Shown here one piece after another: positions 40,529 through 49,084 of a DNA stretch of 64,000 nucleotides (its first letter is position 1; each line of letters starts with the position of its first letter). Origin of the DNA: Trinickia violacea (lineage in GTDB: Bacteria > Pseudomonadota > Gammaproteobacteria > Burkholderiales > Burkholderiaceae); the NCBI RefSeq assembly GCF_005280735.1, contig NZ_CP040077.1, forward strand, positions 496,001 to 560,000. The letters are read 5' to 3'. The translations under genes were made by a program, and so were the position numbers. The notes under the pieces are model-generated. The model was not told the DNA's origin and made no database searches. It was given only the letters and a program-made list of their open reading frames with translations.

Positions 40529-41464
40529 TTATGAGTATGCAGTCAGCGCCGCGCGCATTTTCTTCATTGCGCTCGCTTCGATCTGACGAATGCGCTCAGC
40601 CGAAACGCCGAATTCGTCGGCCAGCTCGTGCAGCGTCGAGCCGCCCGAACCGTCGTCTTCGACGTTTAGCCAGCGCGCCTCGATGATGCGGCGGCTGCGC
40701 GCGTCGAGCGATTCGAGCGCTTGGGCGATGCCGTCCGTCTGCAGCTTGTCGCGCTGTTGCGCGGCAAGCACGGTGGTCGGCTCGTTGTGCGAGTCGGCCA
40801 GATAGGCGATCGGCGCGAACGATTCCTCGCCGTCCTCGACTTGCCCTTCGAGCGCGATGTCGCCGCCCGAAAGCCGCGTTTCCATTTCCGTGACTTCCTC
40901 GCGCTTCACGTTGAGCTCTTTGGCGAGCCCTTCGATTTCTTCCGGCGTGAGCGAGTTCAAGCCTTGCTTATGGCTGCGGAGGTTGAAGAACAGCTTGCGC
41001 TGCGCCTTGGTCGTGGCGACTTTCACCATGCGCCAATTGCGCAGGATGTATTCGTGAATCTCAGCCTTGATCCAGTGCATCGCATACGAGACGAGGCGCA
41101 CATTCTGTTCGGGATCGAAGCGCTTTACTGCCTTCATCAGCCCGATGTTGCCTTCCTGGATCAAGTCGGCGTGCGGCAGGCCGTAGCCCAGATAGTTGCG
41201 GGCGATCGACACGACGAGCCGCAGGTGCGACAGAACGAGCCGGCGCGCCGACTCGAGATTGTTTTGCTCGCGGAATTCGGTGGCGAACTGACGCTCTTCC
41301 GCAGCGGTCAGCATGGGAATCCGGTTGACGGCCTGGATATAGGCGTCGATGTTGCCGAGCTGGCCGGGCAGCATCGAGGATTGCGCGAGCGTCAGCGCAC
41401 CTGCCGAATCGGCCTTGGCAGGCGCCGGGCTCAACATGCTCGGAAGGGTCATTGCGTTGCTCAC
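40529..41464 (-). CDS. rpoH: RNA polymerase heat-shock sigma factor RpoH (sigma-32)
   Basis: Directs transcription of heat-shock genes. The 311-residue protein has region 2 (LRLVVSIARNYLGYGLPHADLIQEGNIGLMKAV, quoted here as DLIQEGNIGLMKAVKRFDP) and the promoter-melting segment, the RpoH box QRKLFFNLRSHK, and region 4 (LHELADEFGVSAERIRQIE). The start is a GTG at 41464, with AAGGAG at 41473-41478; the frame stays open further upstream but has no ribosome-binding site there. A perfect CIRCE element overlaps the promoter. Confidence 0.95.
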   Translation of the reverse strand: MSNAMTLPSMLSPAPAKADSAGALTLAQSSMLPGQLGNIDAYIQAVNRIPMLTAAEERQFATEFREQNNLESARRLVLSHLRLVVSIARNYLGYGLPHADLIQEGNIGLMKAVKRFDPEQNVRLVSYAMHWIKAEIHEYILRNWRMVKVATTKAQRKLFFNLRSHKQGLNSLTPEEIEGLAKELNVKREEVTEMETRLSGGDIALEGQVEDGEESFAPIAYLADSHNEPTTVLAAQQRDKLQTDGIAQALESLDARSRRIIEARWLNVEDDGSGGSTLHELADEFGVSAERIRQIEASAMKKMRAALTAYS

Positions 41465-41523
41465 TGGCGAAACTCCTTTGGAATCAGACAAATGCTTACT
41501 CAGAAAAGACTCCACGGTGGATG

Positions 41524-41550
41524 TTAGCACTCCGGGTCACCGAGTGCTAA
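41524..41550. promoter_or_regulatory. CIRCE element (HrcA operator) upstream of rpoH
   Basis: TTAGCACTC at 41524-41532, nine-base spacer, GAGTGCTAA at 41542-41550: both arms match the CIRCE consensus exactly. It lies 60 bases upstream of the rpoH start and overlaps the predicted -10 box, as expected for repression by HrcA. Confidence 0.93.
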
Positions 41551-41575
41551 TACTTAGAGCGAGTAGGGTTGTCCG
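41547..41575 (-). promoter_or_regulatory. Probable sigma-70 promoter of rpoH overlapping CIRCE
   Basis: On the minus strand CGGACA (41575-41570) and TATTAG (41552-41547) are 17 bases apart. Each matches four of six consensus bases. The -10 is partly inside the CIRCE arm. An imperfect inverted repeat with CTATC/GATAG ends lies just upstream at 41581-41603. Confidence 0.5.
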
Positions 41576-41800
41576 AGTTCCTATCGAAAATTAAATTTGA
41601 TAGCTGATGTTACACCCGATTGTGGCCTGGAGTGCCTCGTGCAAATTGGGTGAGGATCGTTTGACGTCGCGGCAAAAGCTACTGTTTTTTCGGCTTTGAA
41701 GGAATTTTATTCTCAAAATGACGCATGCCAGGAATCTCCCGTAACATAAGATCGATTTCCATTGGAAACCGTCGCCGCAATATCCCTCGGAACGCATGTT

Positions 41801-41814
41801 CAACTAATTAGTTG
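41801..41814. promoter_or_regulatory. Perfect 14-base palindrome at the pagL ribosome-binding site
   Basis: CAACTAATTAGTTG, abutting the GGAG ribosome-binding site and ten bases before the pagL ATG. It could be a dimeric-repressor operator or a small hairpin controlling access to the site. Confidence 0.4.
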
Positions 41815-41823
41815 GAGTGTTCG

Positions 41824-42387
41824 ATGAAAAAAAGAAAGCCCTGGCGAGGCGCGTTGGCGCTCAAGGGAGCCGTACTTCTGACCCTTTGCGGCGCATGCTC
41901 CGCCGCGTCCGCCGACCAGTTCGGCGTGCAAATCGGGGGCGGGATCGCTGACCACGATGTGAAGAAAGCCGATCTCGGATTCGTCTGGGACCCGAACCTG
42001 ACCTGGTGGTACATCGGCGGCTACCACTTCACGGTGGTCGGCGAAGCGCACGTCGAGTATTGGCACGCGGACGGCGCGAACATCAACAGCAACATCTACG
42101 CATTCGGCGCGACGCCCGTGTTCCGCTTCATTAAGGATTCCGGTGCGATCCGGCCGTTTTTCGAGGTGGGCGTCGGCGTGCGATTCCTGTCGCATCCGAC
42201 CATTTCCAGCAACTACACGCTCTCGACGTCGTTCCAGTTCGCGGACATGGTCGGCATCGGCGCTCAGTTCGGCAGCCGCCAGCAGTACTTGGCCGGGTTT
42301 CGTTTTCAGCACATTTCCAACGCCGATATCAAACAGCCCAATCCTGGTATAAATTTCAGCCAGATTTATCTGCAATACAACTTCTGA
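41824..42387 (+). CDS. pagL: Lipid A 3-O-deacylase (PagL family)
   Basis: Outer-membrane beta-barrel enzyme removing the 3-O acyl chain from lipid A. The 187-residue precursor has a signal peptide ending near ASADQF. The catalytic His-Ser pair is in GFRFQHISNADIKQPNPG, and the protein ends in a barrel-type strand with terminal phenylalanine (QIYLQYNF). IRPFFEVGVGVRFLS also fits PagL. The start at MKKRKPW (41824) gives a proper signal peptide. Divergent from rpoH. Confidence 0.9.
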   Translation: MKKRKPWRGALALKGAVLLTLCGACSAASADQFGVQIGGGIADHDVKKADLGFVWDPNLTWWYIGGYHFTVVGEAHVEYWHADGANINSNIYAFGATPVFRFIKDSGAIRPFFEVGVGVRFLSHPTISSNYTLSTSFQFADMVGIGAQFGSRQQYLAGFRFQHISNADIKQPNPGINFSQIYLQYNF

Positions 42388-42432
42388 CGAGCGTGCCCGC
42401 TGAGCGGCGCCTCGAGGTATGGGAGCTGAGCG

Positions 42433-42816
42433 ATGGCGGCAAAAGTGATCGAGGCGATTCGCGGGCTGGAGCGCGACCGGTTTCGTGCGATGGTCGACGG
42501 CAACGGGCAGTTGCTTGAAGAGTTGCTCTCGGAGAGCGTGAGCTTCGTTCATACGAACGGAAAGCGCGAGACGAAGCAGCAGTTCATCGACGCCATCACG
42601 GCGGGCCGTCGCCGCTATCGGCAGATTGAAGTCCAATCGCAGGATGTCGTGGTGGTCGGCCGCGAAACGTGCGTGGTGACGGGGCGCGCGCTGATCGAAA
42701 TGGAAGCGAACAATGGGGCGCTGCTGTTTCCGATCGCCTATACGTCGATTCAGACGCAGCAGGATGGGCAGTGGCGGCTTGTCGCGTGGCAGGCCACGCG
42801 GTGCGCTGTCGAGTAA
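42433..42816 (+). CDS. NTF2-like / DUF4440 domain protein
   Basis: A 127-residue single-domain protein with a cone-shaped NTF2-like fold: FRAMVDGNGQLLEELLSESV, SFVHTNGKRETKQQFIDAI and YTSIQTQQDGQWRLVAWQAT follow the SnoaL/DUF4440 pattern. Many such proteins are small enzymes or ligand-binding modules; nothing here shows which. It lies 45 bases after pagL. Confidence 0.8.
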   Translation: MAAKVIEAIRGLERDRFRAMVDGNGQLLEELLSESVSFVHTNGKRETKQQFIDAITAGRRRYRQIEVQSQDVVVVGRETCVVTGRALIEMEANNGALLFPIAYTSIQTQQDGQWRLVAWQATRCAVE

Positions 42817-42838
42817 CCCGGAGTGTGAGTTCGCTCGA

Positions 42839-42861
42839 AAAGCGGTCTTCTGGACCGCTTT
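42839..42861. terminator. Hairpin between DUF4440 gene and leuA
   Basis: Nine-base perfect stem AAAGCGGTC/GACCGCTTT with a five-base loop, 22 bases after the DUF4440 stop. The T run is only three bases. Confidence 0.5.
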
Positions 42862-42910
42862 GCCAGTTGGATCGCTGACTGGGGCGTTTTGCGCATCCCC
42901 AATCCAATTT

Positions 42911-42941
42911 CATCCCGGCGGCATGTCACGCCGCCGGGATG
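42911..42941. terminator. Long perfect hairpin downstream of leuA
   Basis: Twelve-base perfect stem CATCCCGGCGGC/GCCGCCGGGATG with a seven-base loop, 42 bases after the leuA stop on the leftward transcript. There is no T run. Confidence 0.55.
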
Positions 42942-42983
42942 TATCGCACCGCTTGCCGCCTGTCTTGCTGGATGACTCTGTAA

Positions 42984-44654
42984 TTACGCTGCGGCTCGTT
43001 CGTCGCCGGAATGCCACTCGCCGGGGCGCCGGCCGGCGCGATTCACGGCGCTGATGACGGCGTCGGCGATGGCGGTCATGGCGTCTTCATGCACGCCGAC
43101 GCCATAGCGCACCGCTTGCTCCCCGACGCGGCACCCGACGAACACCGCCGTGCGCCCATCCGCCGCCGTCATGCTCTCGTACGACGACACCTCGATAGCC
43201 TGGCCCGCGGCCGTTGCCATCGCGCTCGCGATCGCCCGAGCGCGCGCCTCACCGTCGACGCTCGTGCCATGCTGCGCCGCGCCGGCGATCTCGCGATGCT
43301 GCCAATGCACGGCCGCTGCGCCGACGCGCGCGGCCGGGCCGCGCGTGTCGAAATACTCGCGCGCAAACAGCGCGCAGATCGCATCGCCCGACACTTCTTC
43401 ACCCGACCGATCCGCCATGTCTTGCACGGCGTGGCTGAACTCGATCTGCACGCGGCGCGGCGGCGTGAAACCCATGCCGCGCTCGAGCAGATACGTGGTG
43501 CCACCCTTGCCGGACTGGCTGTTGACGCGAATCACGGCGTCGTAGCTGCGGCCGAGATCGGCGGGGTCGATCGGGAGATAGGGCAATTCCCACATCGCGT
43601 CGGGCTTTTGCTGCGCGAAGCCTTTGCGGATCGCGTCCTGATGCGAGCCCGAGAACGCGGTGAAGACGAGGTCGCCCGCGTACGGATGACGCGGATGCAC
43701 CGGAATCTGGTTGCAGCGTTCGACGACGCGGCGCACGGCGTCGATATCGGAGAAGTCGAGGCCCGGGTCGATGCCTTGCGTGTAGAGATTCATCGCGAGC
43801 GTGACGAGGTCGACGTTGCCCGTGCGCTCGCCGTTGCCGAAGAGGCACCCTTCGATACGGTCGGCGCCCGCGAGCAGCGCGACCTCAGCGGCGGCCACGG
43901 CCGTGCCGCGATCGTTGTGCGGATGCACCGACAGCACGATGCTGTCGCGATAGCCGAGGTTGCGGTCCATCCATTCGATCTGGTCGGCGAACACGTTCGG
44001 TGTCGCGGCTTCGACCGTCGCGGGGAGATTGACGATCATCTTGTGATCAAGCGTCGGGCGCCAGACTTGCGCGACCGCGTCGCAGACCTCGCGCGCAAAC
44101 GGCAGCTCGGTCATGCTGAACGTCTCCGGCGAGTATTGGTAGATCCAGTGGGTGCCGGGGCGCTTGGCCGCCTGTTCCTTGATAAGCCGCGTGCCCTCGA
44201 CGGCCAGCGCCTTCACCTCGTCCTTCGACGCGTTGAACACGATGCGGCGGAACGACGGGCAGATCGCGTTGTAGAGGTGGACGATCGCACGCGGCACGCC
44301 TTCGAGCGCCTCGAACGTGCGCGCGATCAAGTCTTCGCGCGATTGCACGAGCACTTCGATCGTGACGTCGTCGGGAATGCGCTTTTCCTCGATCAGCTTG
44401 CGCACGAAATCGAAGTCGGTCTGCGATGCGGAGGGGAAACCGACCTCGATTTCCTTGAAGCCTATGGCGACGAGCATCTCGAAGAATTCGAGCTTCTGCG
44501 GGATGGTCATCGGTTCGATCAGTGATTGGTTCCCGTCGCGCAAATCGGTGCTCATCCAAATCGGCGCGCGCTCGATCGTTCGGCTCGGCCATTTTCGGCC
44601 GGTCAAGCGCACGGACGGGAACGGACGGTACTTTTCGGCAGGGTTGCGGAGCAT
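42984..44654 (-). CDS. leuA: 2-isopropylmalate synthase
   Basis: First committed step of leucine synthesis, condensing acetyl-CoA with 2-oxoisovalerate. The 556-residue protein is of the longer LeuA type. The catalytic entry motif MSTDLRDGNQSLIEP is near residue 35, VLSVHPHNDRGTAVAAAE carries the metal HxH, and GCLFGNGERTGNVDLVTLA is also conserved. The last 130 residues form the LeuA allosteric domain. It stands alone here; the leuCDB genes are not in the window. Confidence 0.95.
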   Translation of the reverse strand: MLRNPAEKYRPFPSVRLTGRKWPSRTIERAPIWMSTDLRDGNQSLIEPMTIPQKLEFFEMLVAIGFKEIEVGFPSASQTDFDFVRKLIEEKRIPDDVTIEVLVQSREDLIARTFEALEGVPRAIVHLYNAICPSFRRIVFNASKDEVKALAVEGTRLIKEQAAKRPGTHWIYQYSPETFSMTELPFAREVCDAVAQVWRPTLDHKMIVNLPATVEAATPNVFADQIEWMDRNLGYRDSIVLSVHPHNDRGTAVAAAEVALLAGADRIEGCLFGNGERTGNVDLVTLAMNLYTQGIDPGLDFSDIDAVRRVVERCNQIPVHPRHPYAGDLVFTAFSGSHQDAIRKGFAQQKPDAMWELPYLPIDPADLGRSYDAVIRVNSQSGKGGTTYLLERGMGFTPPRRVQIEFSHAVQDMADRSGEEVSGDAICALFAREYFDTRGPAARVGAAAVHWQHREIAGAAQHGTSVDGEARARAIASAMATAAGQAIEVSSYESMTAADGRTAVFVGCRVGEQAVRYGVGVHEDAMTAIADAVISAVNRAGRRPGEWHSGDERAAA

Positions 44655-45048
44655 GGTGAGCCTCGTTCGTCGGGTCGTCTGCGGGAGGCGGCGGGTCGAG
44701 CGGCTGGCTGACTCGGCCGGTGCGTCGCAACAGCGTTGCGCGGCGGTGGGTCTCGCGATCCGTCCGAACGGTATTCGGCCGAATGCTGACGACTACAGGT
44801 TGTAAAGGGACTGCGTTTGGGGTGAAACGGAAACTGCGGAGAAACTGCTGGGAGGACCGCGCAGGAGGCGCGCGGCGCTACGCCTGGCTTACGCTAGACG
44901 TAGCGATAGCGACCGCGCTAGGCGGCCGGAAGTAATTCGGAGGGAGTTCTGGAGGGAACACATAGTGCAGCCACTTTATGTCAGCGTGCTGCAGTGTGTC
45001 AATCCTTTGATTCGTCGTAAAAAATTTCCGGGGTGAGCCGGCGTGTGT
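44655..45048. other. Gene-free leader region upstream of leuA
   Basis: 394 bases between leuA and ybiB. It holds a 12-base palindrome ATTCGGCCGAAT at 44773-44784 and a GCAAC/GTTGC hairpin near 44725. A further stem of ACACA-TAG-TGCAGC (44958) with GCTGCA-G-TGTGT (to 44999) lies just after the ybiB stop. I see no leucine-rich leader peptide and no T-box. Confidence 0.4.
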
Positions 45049-46026
45049 TCAATCGCCGCGTTTCGCGACGCCCGCGATCACGTCGATTTGCTTGGCGACG
45101 GCCGACGGAACCGGCGTTTCGCCGCGCAGCACCGATTCGATCCACACCGCCGTCGTCGCCGCATCGCGCGCTTCGGGCAGGTCGACTTCGGGGGCGTCGG
45201 ACGATGAGCGCTCCGGCGCGACGAGCATTTCGCAGACGCCGTCGTGCAGCCAGTCGATCTGCACTTGCCGGCGCGTATCGGCCACCGCCTCGCCTTCCGT
45301 GCCGCGCGCGAGCAGTGCGCCGCCGGTTGCCGCCTCCGGATGTCCGCTGAATAGCTTGGTGAGGCTTTCGCGATAGGGCGGATGCGTGTAGTTCACGAGC
45401 CGCAGCCCGGCTGGGGCGAAGGGCTGGAGAATCTTGACGAGCGTATGCGTCGAGTTGCGCACGCCCATGATCTGGCGCAACGCAAGCAGACGAGCGAGCT
45501 TCGGCGCGAGCGTCGCGATCGGCGCGAACGCGACGCGGCGGCGCGCGACCGCATCTTCGATCTCGCCATGCGTGCGCGCGGGCTCGATGCCGAGCTGCGC
45601 AAAAATCTCGGCGCTCGTGACGCGGCCCGGGTCGGCAGTGACGCCATGCACGAGCACCGGCACGCCTTCGCGTGCAAGCAAGAGCGCGAGCAGCGGCACG
45701 AGGTTCGGCTGTTTGCGCGCACCGTTGTAGCTTGGAATCGAGACGGCGACATGCTTGCTGTCGTGTACGTGCACCGGCTCGAACGACGCGTGCGCGGCGG
45801 CCAGCATCGCGGCCAGCTCGTCGGCGCTTTCGCCCTTCACGCGATAGGCGAGCAGGATCGCACCGAGCTCGAGGTCCGACACGCGGCCATCGAGCATCGC
45901 GCTGTAGAGCGCGTAGGTGTCCTCGGTCGACAGCGCCCGCGCGCCGTTCGGTCCGCGGCCGATCTCCTTGATGAAGCGGGCGCACGGAAAGGGGGCGGTG
46001 AGAGCGGTGTCGGCGGTATCGGTCAT
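45049..46026 (-). CDS. ybiB: DNA-binding protein YbiB (TrpD2 family)
   Basis: A 325-residue protein with the fold of anthranilate phosphoribosyltransferase. LGAILLAYRVKGESADELAAML, VAVSIPSYNGARKQPNLVPL and GVRNSTHTLVKILQPF follow the YbiB/TrpD2 pattern. E. coli YbiB binds nucleic acid and belongs to the SOS regulon, with no known phosphoribosyltransferase activity. The start MTDTADTA at 46026 is chosen, since the upstream in-frame ATG at 46074 adds a tail not typical of the family. Confidence 0.83.
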   Translation of the reverse strand: MTDTADTALTAPFPCARFIKEIGRGPNGARALSTEDTYALYSAMLDGRVSDLELGAILLAYRVKGESADELAAMLAAAHASFEPVHVHDSKHVAVSIPSYNGARKQPNLVPLLALLLAREGVPVLVHGVTADPGRVTSAEIFAQLGIEPARTHGEIEDAVARRRVAFAPIATLAPKLARLLALRQIMGVRNSTHTLVKILQPFAPAGLRLVNYTHPPYRESLTKLFSGHPEAATGGALLARGTEGEAVADTRRQVQIDWLHDGVCEMLVAPERSSSDAPEVDLPEARDAATTAVWIESVLRGETPVPSAVAKQIDVIAGVAKRGD

Positions 46027-46204
46027 CGGGAAAGAAACGGCAGGGCGGCCGGCGGAGTTTGCGAGTCCGGCCACTGCTATGTGGCGCTATGCGGGAAGTG
46101 GGTCGAGTATCGCATGCTCACAACGCACTCGCACGATAGTTATAAACTTCCTCTTTCGCCGCCGTTCGTGCGGCGCTTCTTACTCAAGAACGACGGAGAA
46201 CGGA

Positions 46205-46903
46205 ATGAGCTACGTGTTTGCGCCCGCGCCGGTAGTCGCGGTGCCGATCGCTGGGTCCAGCGAGCAATTCGCGGTGCGCCGCATCTATTGCGTCGGCCGC
46301 AACTATGAGGCGCACGCGCGCGAGATGGGTCACGACCCCGACCGCGAGCCGCCGTTCTTCTTCAGCAAGCCGGCCGACGCGGTGCTGTATGTCGCGCCTG
46401 GCGCGACAGGCGAGTTTCCGTATCCGCCGCAATCGAAAAACGTCCACTACGAGATGGAGCTCGTGGCGGCGATCGGCAAGGCGGGCAAGGATATTGCGGC
46501 CGAGCGGGCGCTCGAGCACATCTATGGCTATGCCCTCGGCATCGACATGACGCGGCGCGATCTGCAAGCCGAAGCGAAAAAGCTCGGACGTCCGTGGGAT
46601 ACCGCGAAGGGCTTCGATCACTCGGCGCCGCTCGGTCCGATTCATCCGGTGTCCAAGGTCGGCCATATCGACCACGGCGCGATCTGGCTCACCGTCAACG
46701 GCGAAGAGAAGCAGCGCTCCGACCTTTCGCAGCTCATCTGGTCGACGGCTGAGACGATTGCGTATCTGTCGACGCTGTTCGAGCTGAAACCCGGCGACCT
46801 GATTTTTACGGGCACGCCGGAAGGCGTCGGCGCGGTCGTCAAGGGCGATTTGATGAAGGGCGGGGTCGACGGTCTGGGCGATTTCAGCGTGCGCGTCGTT
46901 TGA
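46205..46903 (+). CDS. Fumarylacetoacetate/fumarylpyruvate hydrolase family protein
   Basis: A 232-residue FAH-fold enzyme that cleaves a C-C bond in diketo acids. RRIYCVGRNYEAHAREMGH, PPFFFSKPADAV, VHYEMELVAAIGK (metal-binding glutamates) and LIFTGTPEGVGAVV are family signatures. Next to a maleylacetoacetate/maleylpyruvate isomerase gene, it would complete an aromatic ring-cleavage pathway (tyrosine or gentisate); the short length favours a fumarylpyruvate hydrolase. GGAG precedes the ATG at 46205. Confidence 0.88.
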   Translation: MSYVFAPAPVVAVPIAGSSEQFAVRRIYCVGRNYEAHAREMGHDPDREPPFFFSKPADAVLYVAPGATGEFPYPPQSKNVHYEMELVAAIGKAGKDIAAERALEHIYGYALGIDMTRRDLQAEAKKLGRPWDTAKGFDHSAPLGPIHPVSKVGHIDHGAIWLTVNGEEKQRSDLSQLIWSTAETIAYLSTLFELKPGDLIFTGTPEGVGAVVKGDLMKGGVDGLGDFSVRVV

Positions 46904-46935
46904 GCGCGCGTCCAGACCAGACCCAGGGAGACTCG

Positions 46936-47580
46936 ATGAAGCTATACAGTTATTTCCGCAGCTCGGCGTCGTATCGCGTGCGCATCGCGCTGAATTTGAA
47001 GAATCTGCCGTACGACTACGCGCCGATTCATCTCTTGCGCTCGGGCGGCGAGCAACTGACGCCGGAGTACCGCAAGCTGAATCCGGATGCGCTCGTGCCG
47101 ACGCTCGTCGATGGTGATGCCGAGATCCAGCAGTCGCTCGCGATCATCGAGTATCTCGAGGAGACGCATCCGAATCCGCCACTCCTGCCGCGCGCCGCGC
47201 TAGACCGTGCTTACGTGCGCGCGCTCGCGCTGCAGATCGCCTGCGAGATCCATCCGCTGAACAACCTGCGTGTGCTGAAGTATCTGAAGCACGAGCTCAA
47301 GGTGGACGAGGAGCCGAAGAACGCGTGGTACCGGCATTGGATCGAGGCGGGCTTCGGCACGTTCGAAGGACGGATCGCGAACGATTCACGCACCGGCAAG
47401 TTCTGCTTCGGCGATACCCCGACGCTCGCGGACCTCTGCCTCGTGCCGCAGGTGTTCAACGCGCAGCGCTTCAACGTCGATACGCAGCGCTATCCGACGA
47501 TCCAGCGTATCTACGATCACGCGATGCAGCTCGAAGCGTTCGCGAAAGCGGCGCCTGGGCAGCAGCCGGACGCGGAGTGA
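46936..47580 (+). CDS. maiA: Maleylacetoacetate (maleylpyruvate) isomerase, zeta-class GST
   Basis: Glutathione-dependent cis-trans isomerase, 214 residues. YSYFRSSASYRVRIALNLK contains the zeta-class SSxS(C/Y) glutathione motif; QSLAIIEYLEETHPNPPLLP and CEIHPLNNLRVLKYL are also typical. AGGGAGA precedes the ATG at 46936. Follows the FAH-family gene by 32 bases, and the two act in consecutive steps. Confidence 0.93.
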   Translation: MKLYSYFRSSASYRVRIALNLKNLPYDYAPIHLLRSGGEQLTPEYRKLNPDALVPTLVDGDAEIQQSLAIIEYLEETHPNPPLLPRAALDRAYVRALALQIACEIHPLNNLRVLKYLKHELKVDEEPKNAWYRHWIEAGFGTFEGRIANDSRTGKFCFGDTPTLADLCLVPQVFNAQRFNVDTQRYPTIQRIYDHAMQLEAFAKAAPGQQPDAE

Positions 47581-47618
47581 CGCAACGCTGACAACACGTT
47601 TCTCGCGGGCGTGGACGT

Positions 47619-47654
47619 AAAAAAGGCCAGTTCGATGTGTGAACCGGCCTTTTT
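47619..47654. terminator. Bidirectional terminator between maiA and ftsY
   Basis: Stem AAAAGGCC-A-GTTC/GAAC-C-GGCCTTTT with one mismatch and a seven-base loop, T5 on the plus side and A6 before it, serving both convergent genes. Confidence 0.85.
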
Positions 47655-47675
47655 CGTTTCGGCAATCGTGCGCGA

Positions 47676-48815
47676 TCAGCCAAGCAGCGCGTCGGCGAAC
47701 TCTTCGGCGTTGAACGGCTGCAGATCCTCGACCTTTTCGCCCACGCCGATGAAGTACACCGGCACCGGCCGCTGACGCGCGATCGCCGCGAGAATGCCGC
47801 CCTTCGCGGTGCCGTCGAGCTTCGTCACGATGAGGCCGGTCAGGGTGAGCGCGTCGTCGAACGCCTTCACTTGCGCGAGCGCATTCTGGCCGGTGTTCGC
47901 GTCGATGACGAGCAGCACCTCGTGCGGCGCGCCGTCGAGCGCCTTGCCGATCACGCGCTTCACCTTGCGCAGCTCTTCCATCAGATGCAGCTGAGTCGGC
48001 AAGCGGCCGGCCGTATCGGCCATCAGCACGTCGATCTTGCGGGCGCGCGCCGCGCTCACCGCATCGAAAATCACCGCGGCCGGATCGCCGCTTTCCTGCG
48101 CGACGACCGTGACGTTGTTGCGCTGTCCCCAGATCGCAAGCTGTTCGCGCGCGGCGGCGCGGAACGTGTCGCCCGCGGCCAGCAGCACCGATTGGTCGAA
48201 GCGCTGAAGATGCTTCGCGAGCTTGCCGATGCTCGTGGTCTTGCCCGCGCCGTTGACGCCCGCGATCATCATCACGAGAGGCTGCGCGCGGCCGAGCATC
48301 AGCGATTTTTCGAGCGGCTTCAGGAGGCTGACTAGCAGCGAGCGCAAAGCGGCCTTCACTTGCATCGGGTCGGTGAGACGCTCGGCGCGAACCTTTTCGC
48401 GCAGCGTCTCGAGCAGATAGGTGGTCGCTTCAACGCCGGCGTCCGACATCAGGAGCGCAGTTTCGAGCTCCTCATAGAGATCATCGTCGATCTTCGCGCC
48501 GACGAAGATGCCGGTCAGTCCCGCGCTGGTCTTCGACAAGCCGGACTTCAGCCGATCGAGCCAGGATTTCTTGGCAGCAGGCTCGGGGGCCGGAGGCGGA
48601 ACGATTTCGACGCTCTCGACCGCGGCTTCGGCCTGCGTTTCCGGCTCGGCGTACAGTTCGTCGCTGGGCTCGCCAGGCGGCTCGAATTCGCTGCGGCTCG
48701 ATGGCGACGCGGGCGCTTCCGCTTGTTCGGCGTCGGCTTCCTGGGTAGCTAGAGACTCGTCCTGCGCGGTTTCGGGCGCTTTCGAGCCCTTGAATCGTTT
48801 AAAAAAACTGAACAT
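47676..48815 (-). CDS. ftsY: Signal recognition particle receptor FtsY
   Basis: GTPase receptor that docks SRP-bound ribosomes at the membrane. The 379-residue protein has an acidic Ala/Glu-rich A domain (about 1-80), an N domain with LDRLKSGLSKTSAGL, and the G domain with P-loop GVNGAGKTTSIGKLAKHL, DTFRAAAREQL, DTAGRLPTQ and TKLDGTAKGG. rsmD is divergent across 269 bases, a common proteobacterial layout. Confidence 0.96.
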   Translation of the reverse strand: MFSFFKRFKGSKAPETAQDESLATQEADAEQAEAPASPSSRSEFEPPGEPSDELYAEPETQAEAAVESVEIVPPPAPEPAAKKSWLDRLKSGLSKTSAGLTGIFVGAKIDDDLYEELETALLMSDAGVEATTYLLETLREKVRAERLTDPMQVKAALRSLLVSLLKPLEKSLMLGRAQPLVMMIAGVNGAGKTTSIGKLAKHLQRFDQSVLLAAGDTFRAAAREQLAIWGQRNNVTVVAQESGDPAAVIFDAVSAARARKIDVLMADTAGRLPTQLHLMEELRKVKRVIGKALDGAPHEVLLVIDANTGQNALAQVKAFDDALTLTGLIVTKLDGTAKGGILAAIARQRPVPVYFIGVGEKVEDLQPFNAEEFADALLG

Positions 48816-49084
48816 GATCGATGGTGGTGAGTGCGCTCGACGGAGTGTGCGCCTGGCGGCGACGGGCGGTCGCGAACTGCCGGATGAGGCTCGAAGGCCG
48901 CTATTTTATCAGGGGCGTCCGCAGGCGTCGGCGTGAGTGCGGTTGTGCGGCCGGACGCCGGCGTGGCAACGTGTCTGCGACGCTGTGGTAACGTTGATTA
49001 CCTTGAACGCAGGCGGTATTTGCGCAGCAGGATGTCCGCCGCCGGATACCCGCCCTAGAAAAAACTTCCCCAATTCGAATCTGC

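Noticed and set aside
43011..44525. 504-codon frame opposite leuA
   Set aside because: Shadow of leuA with no recognisable motif.
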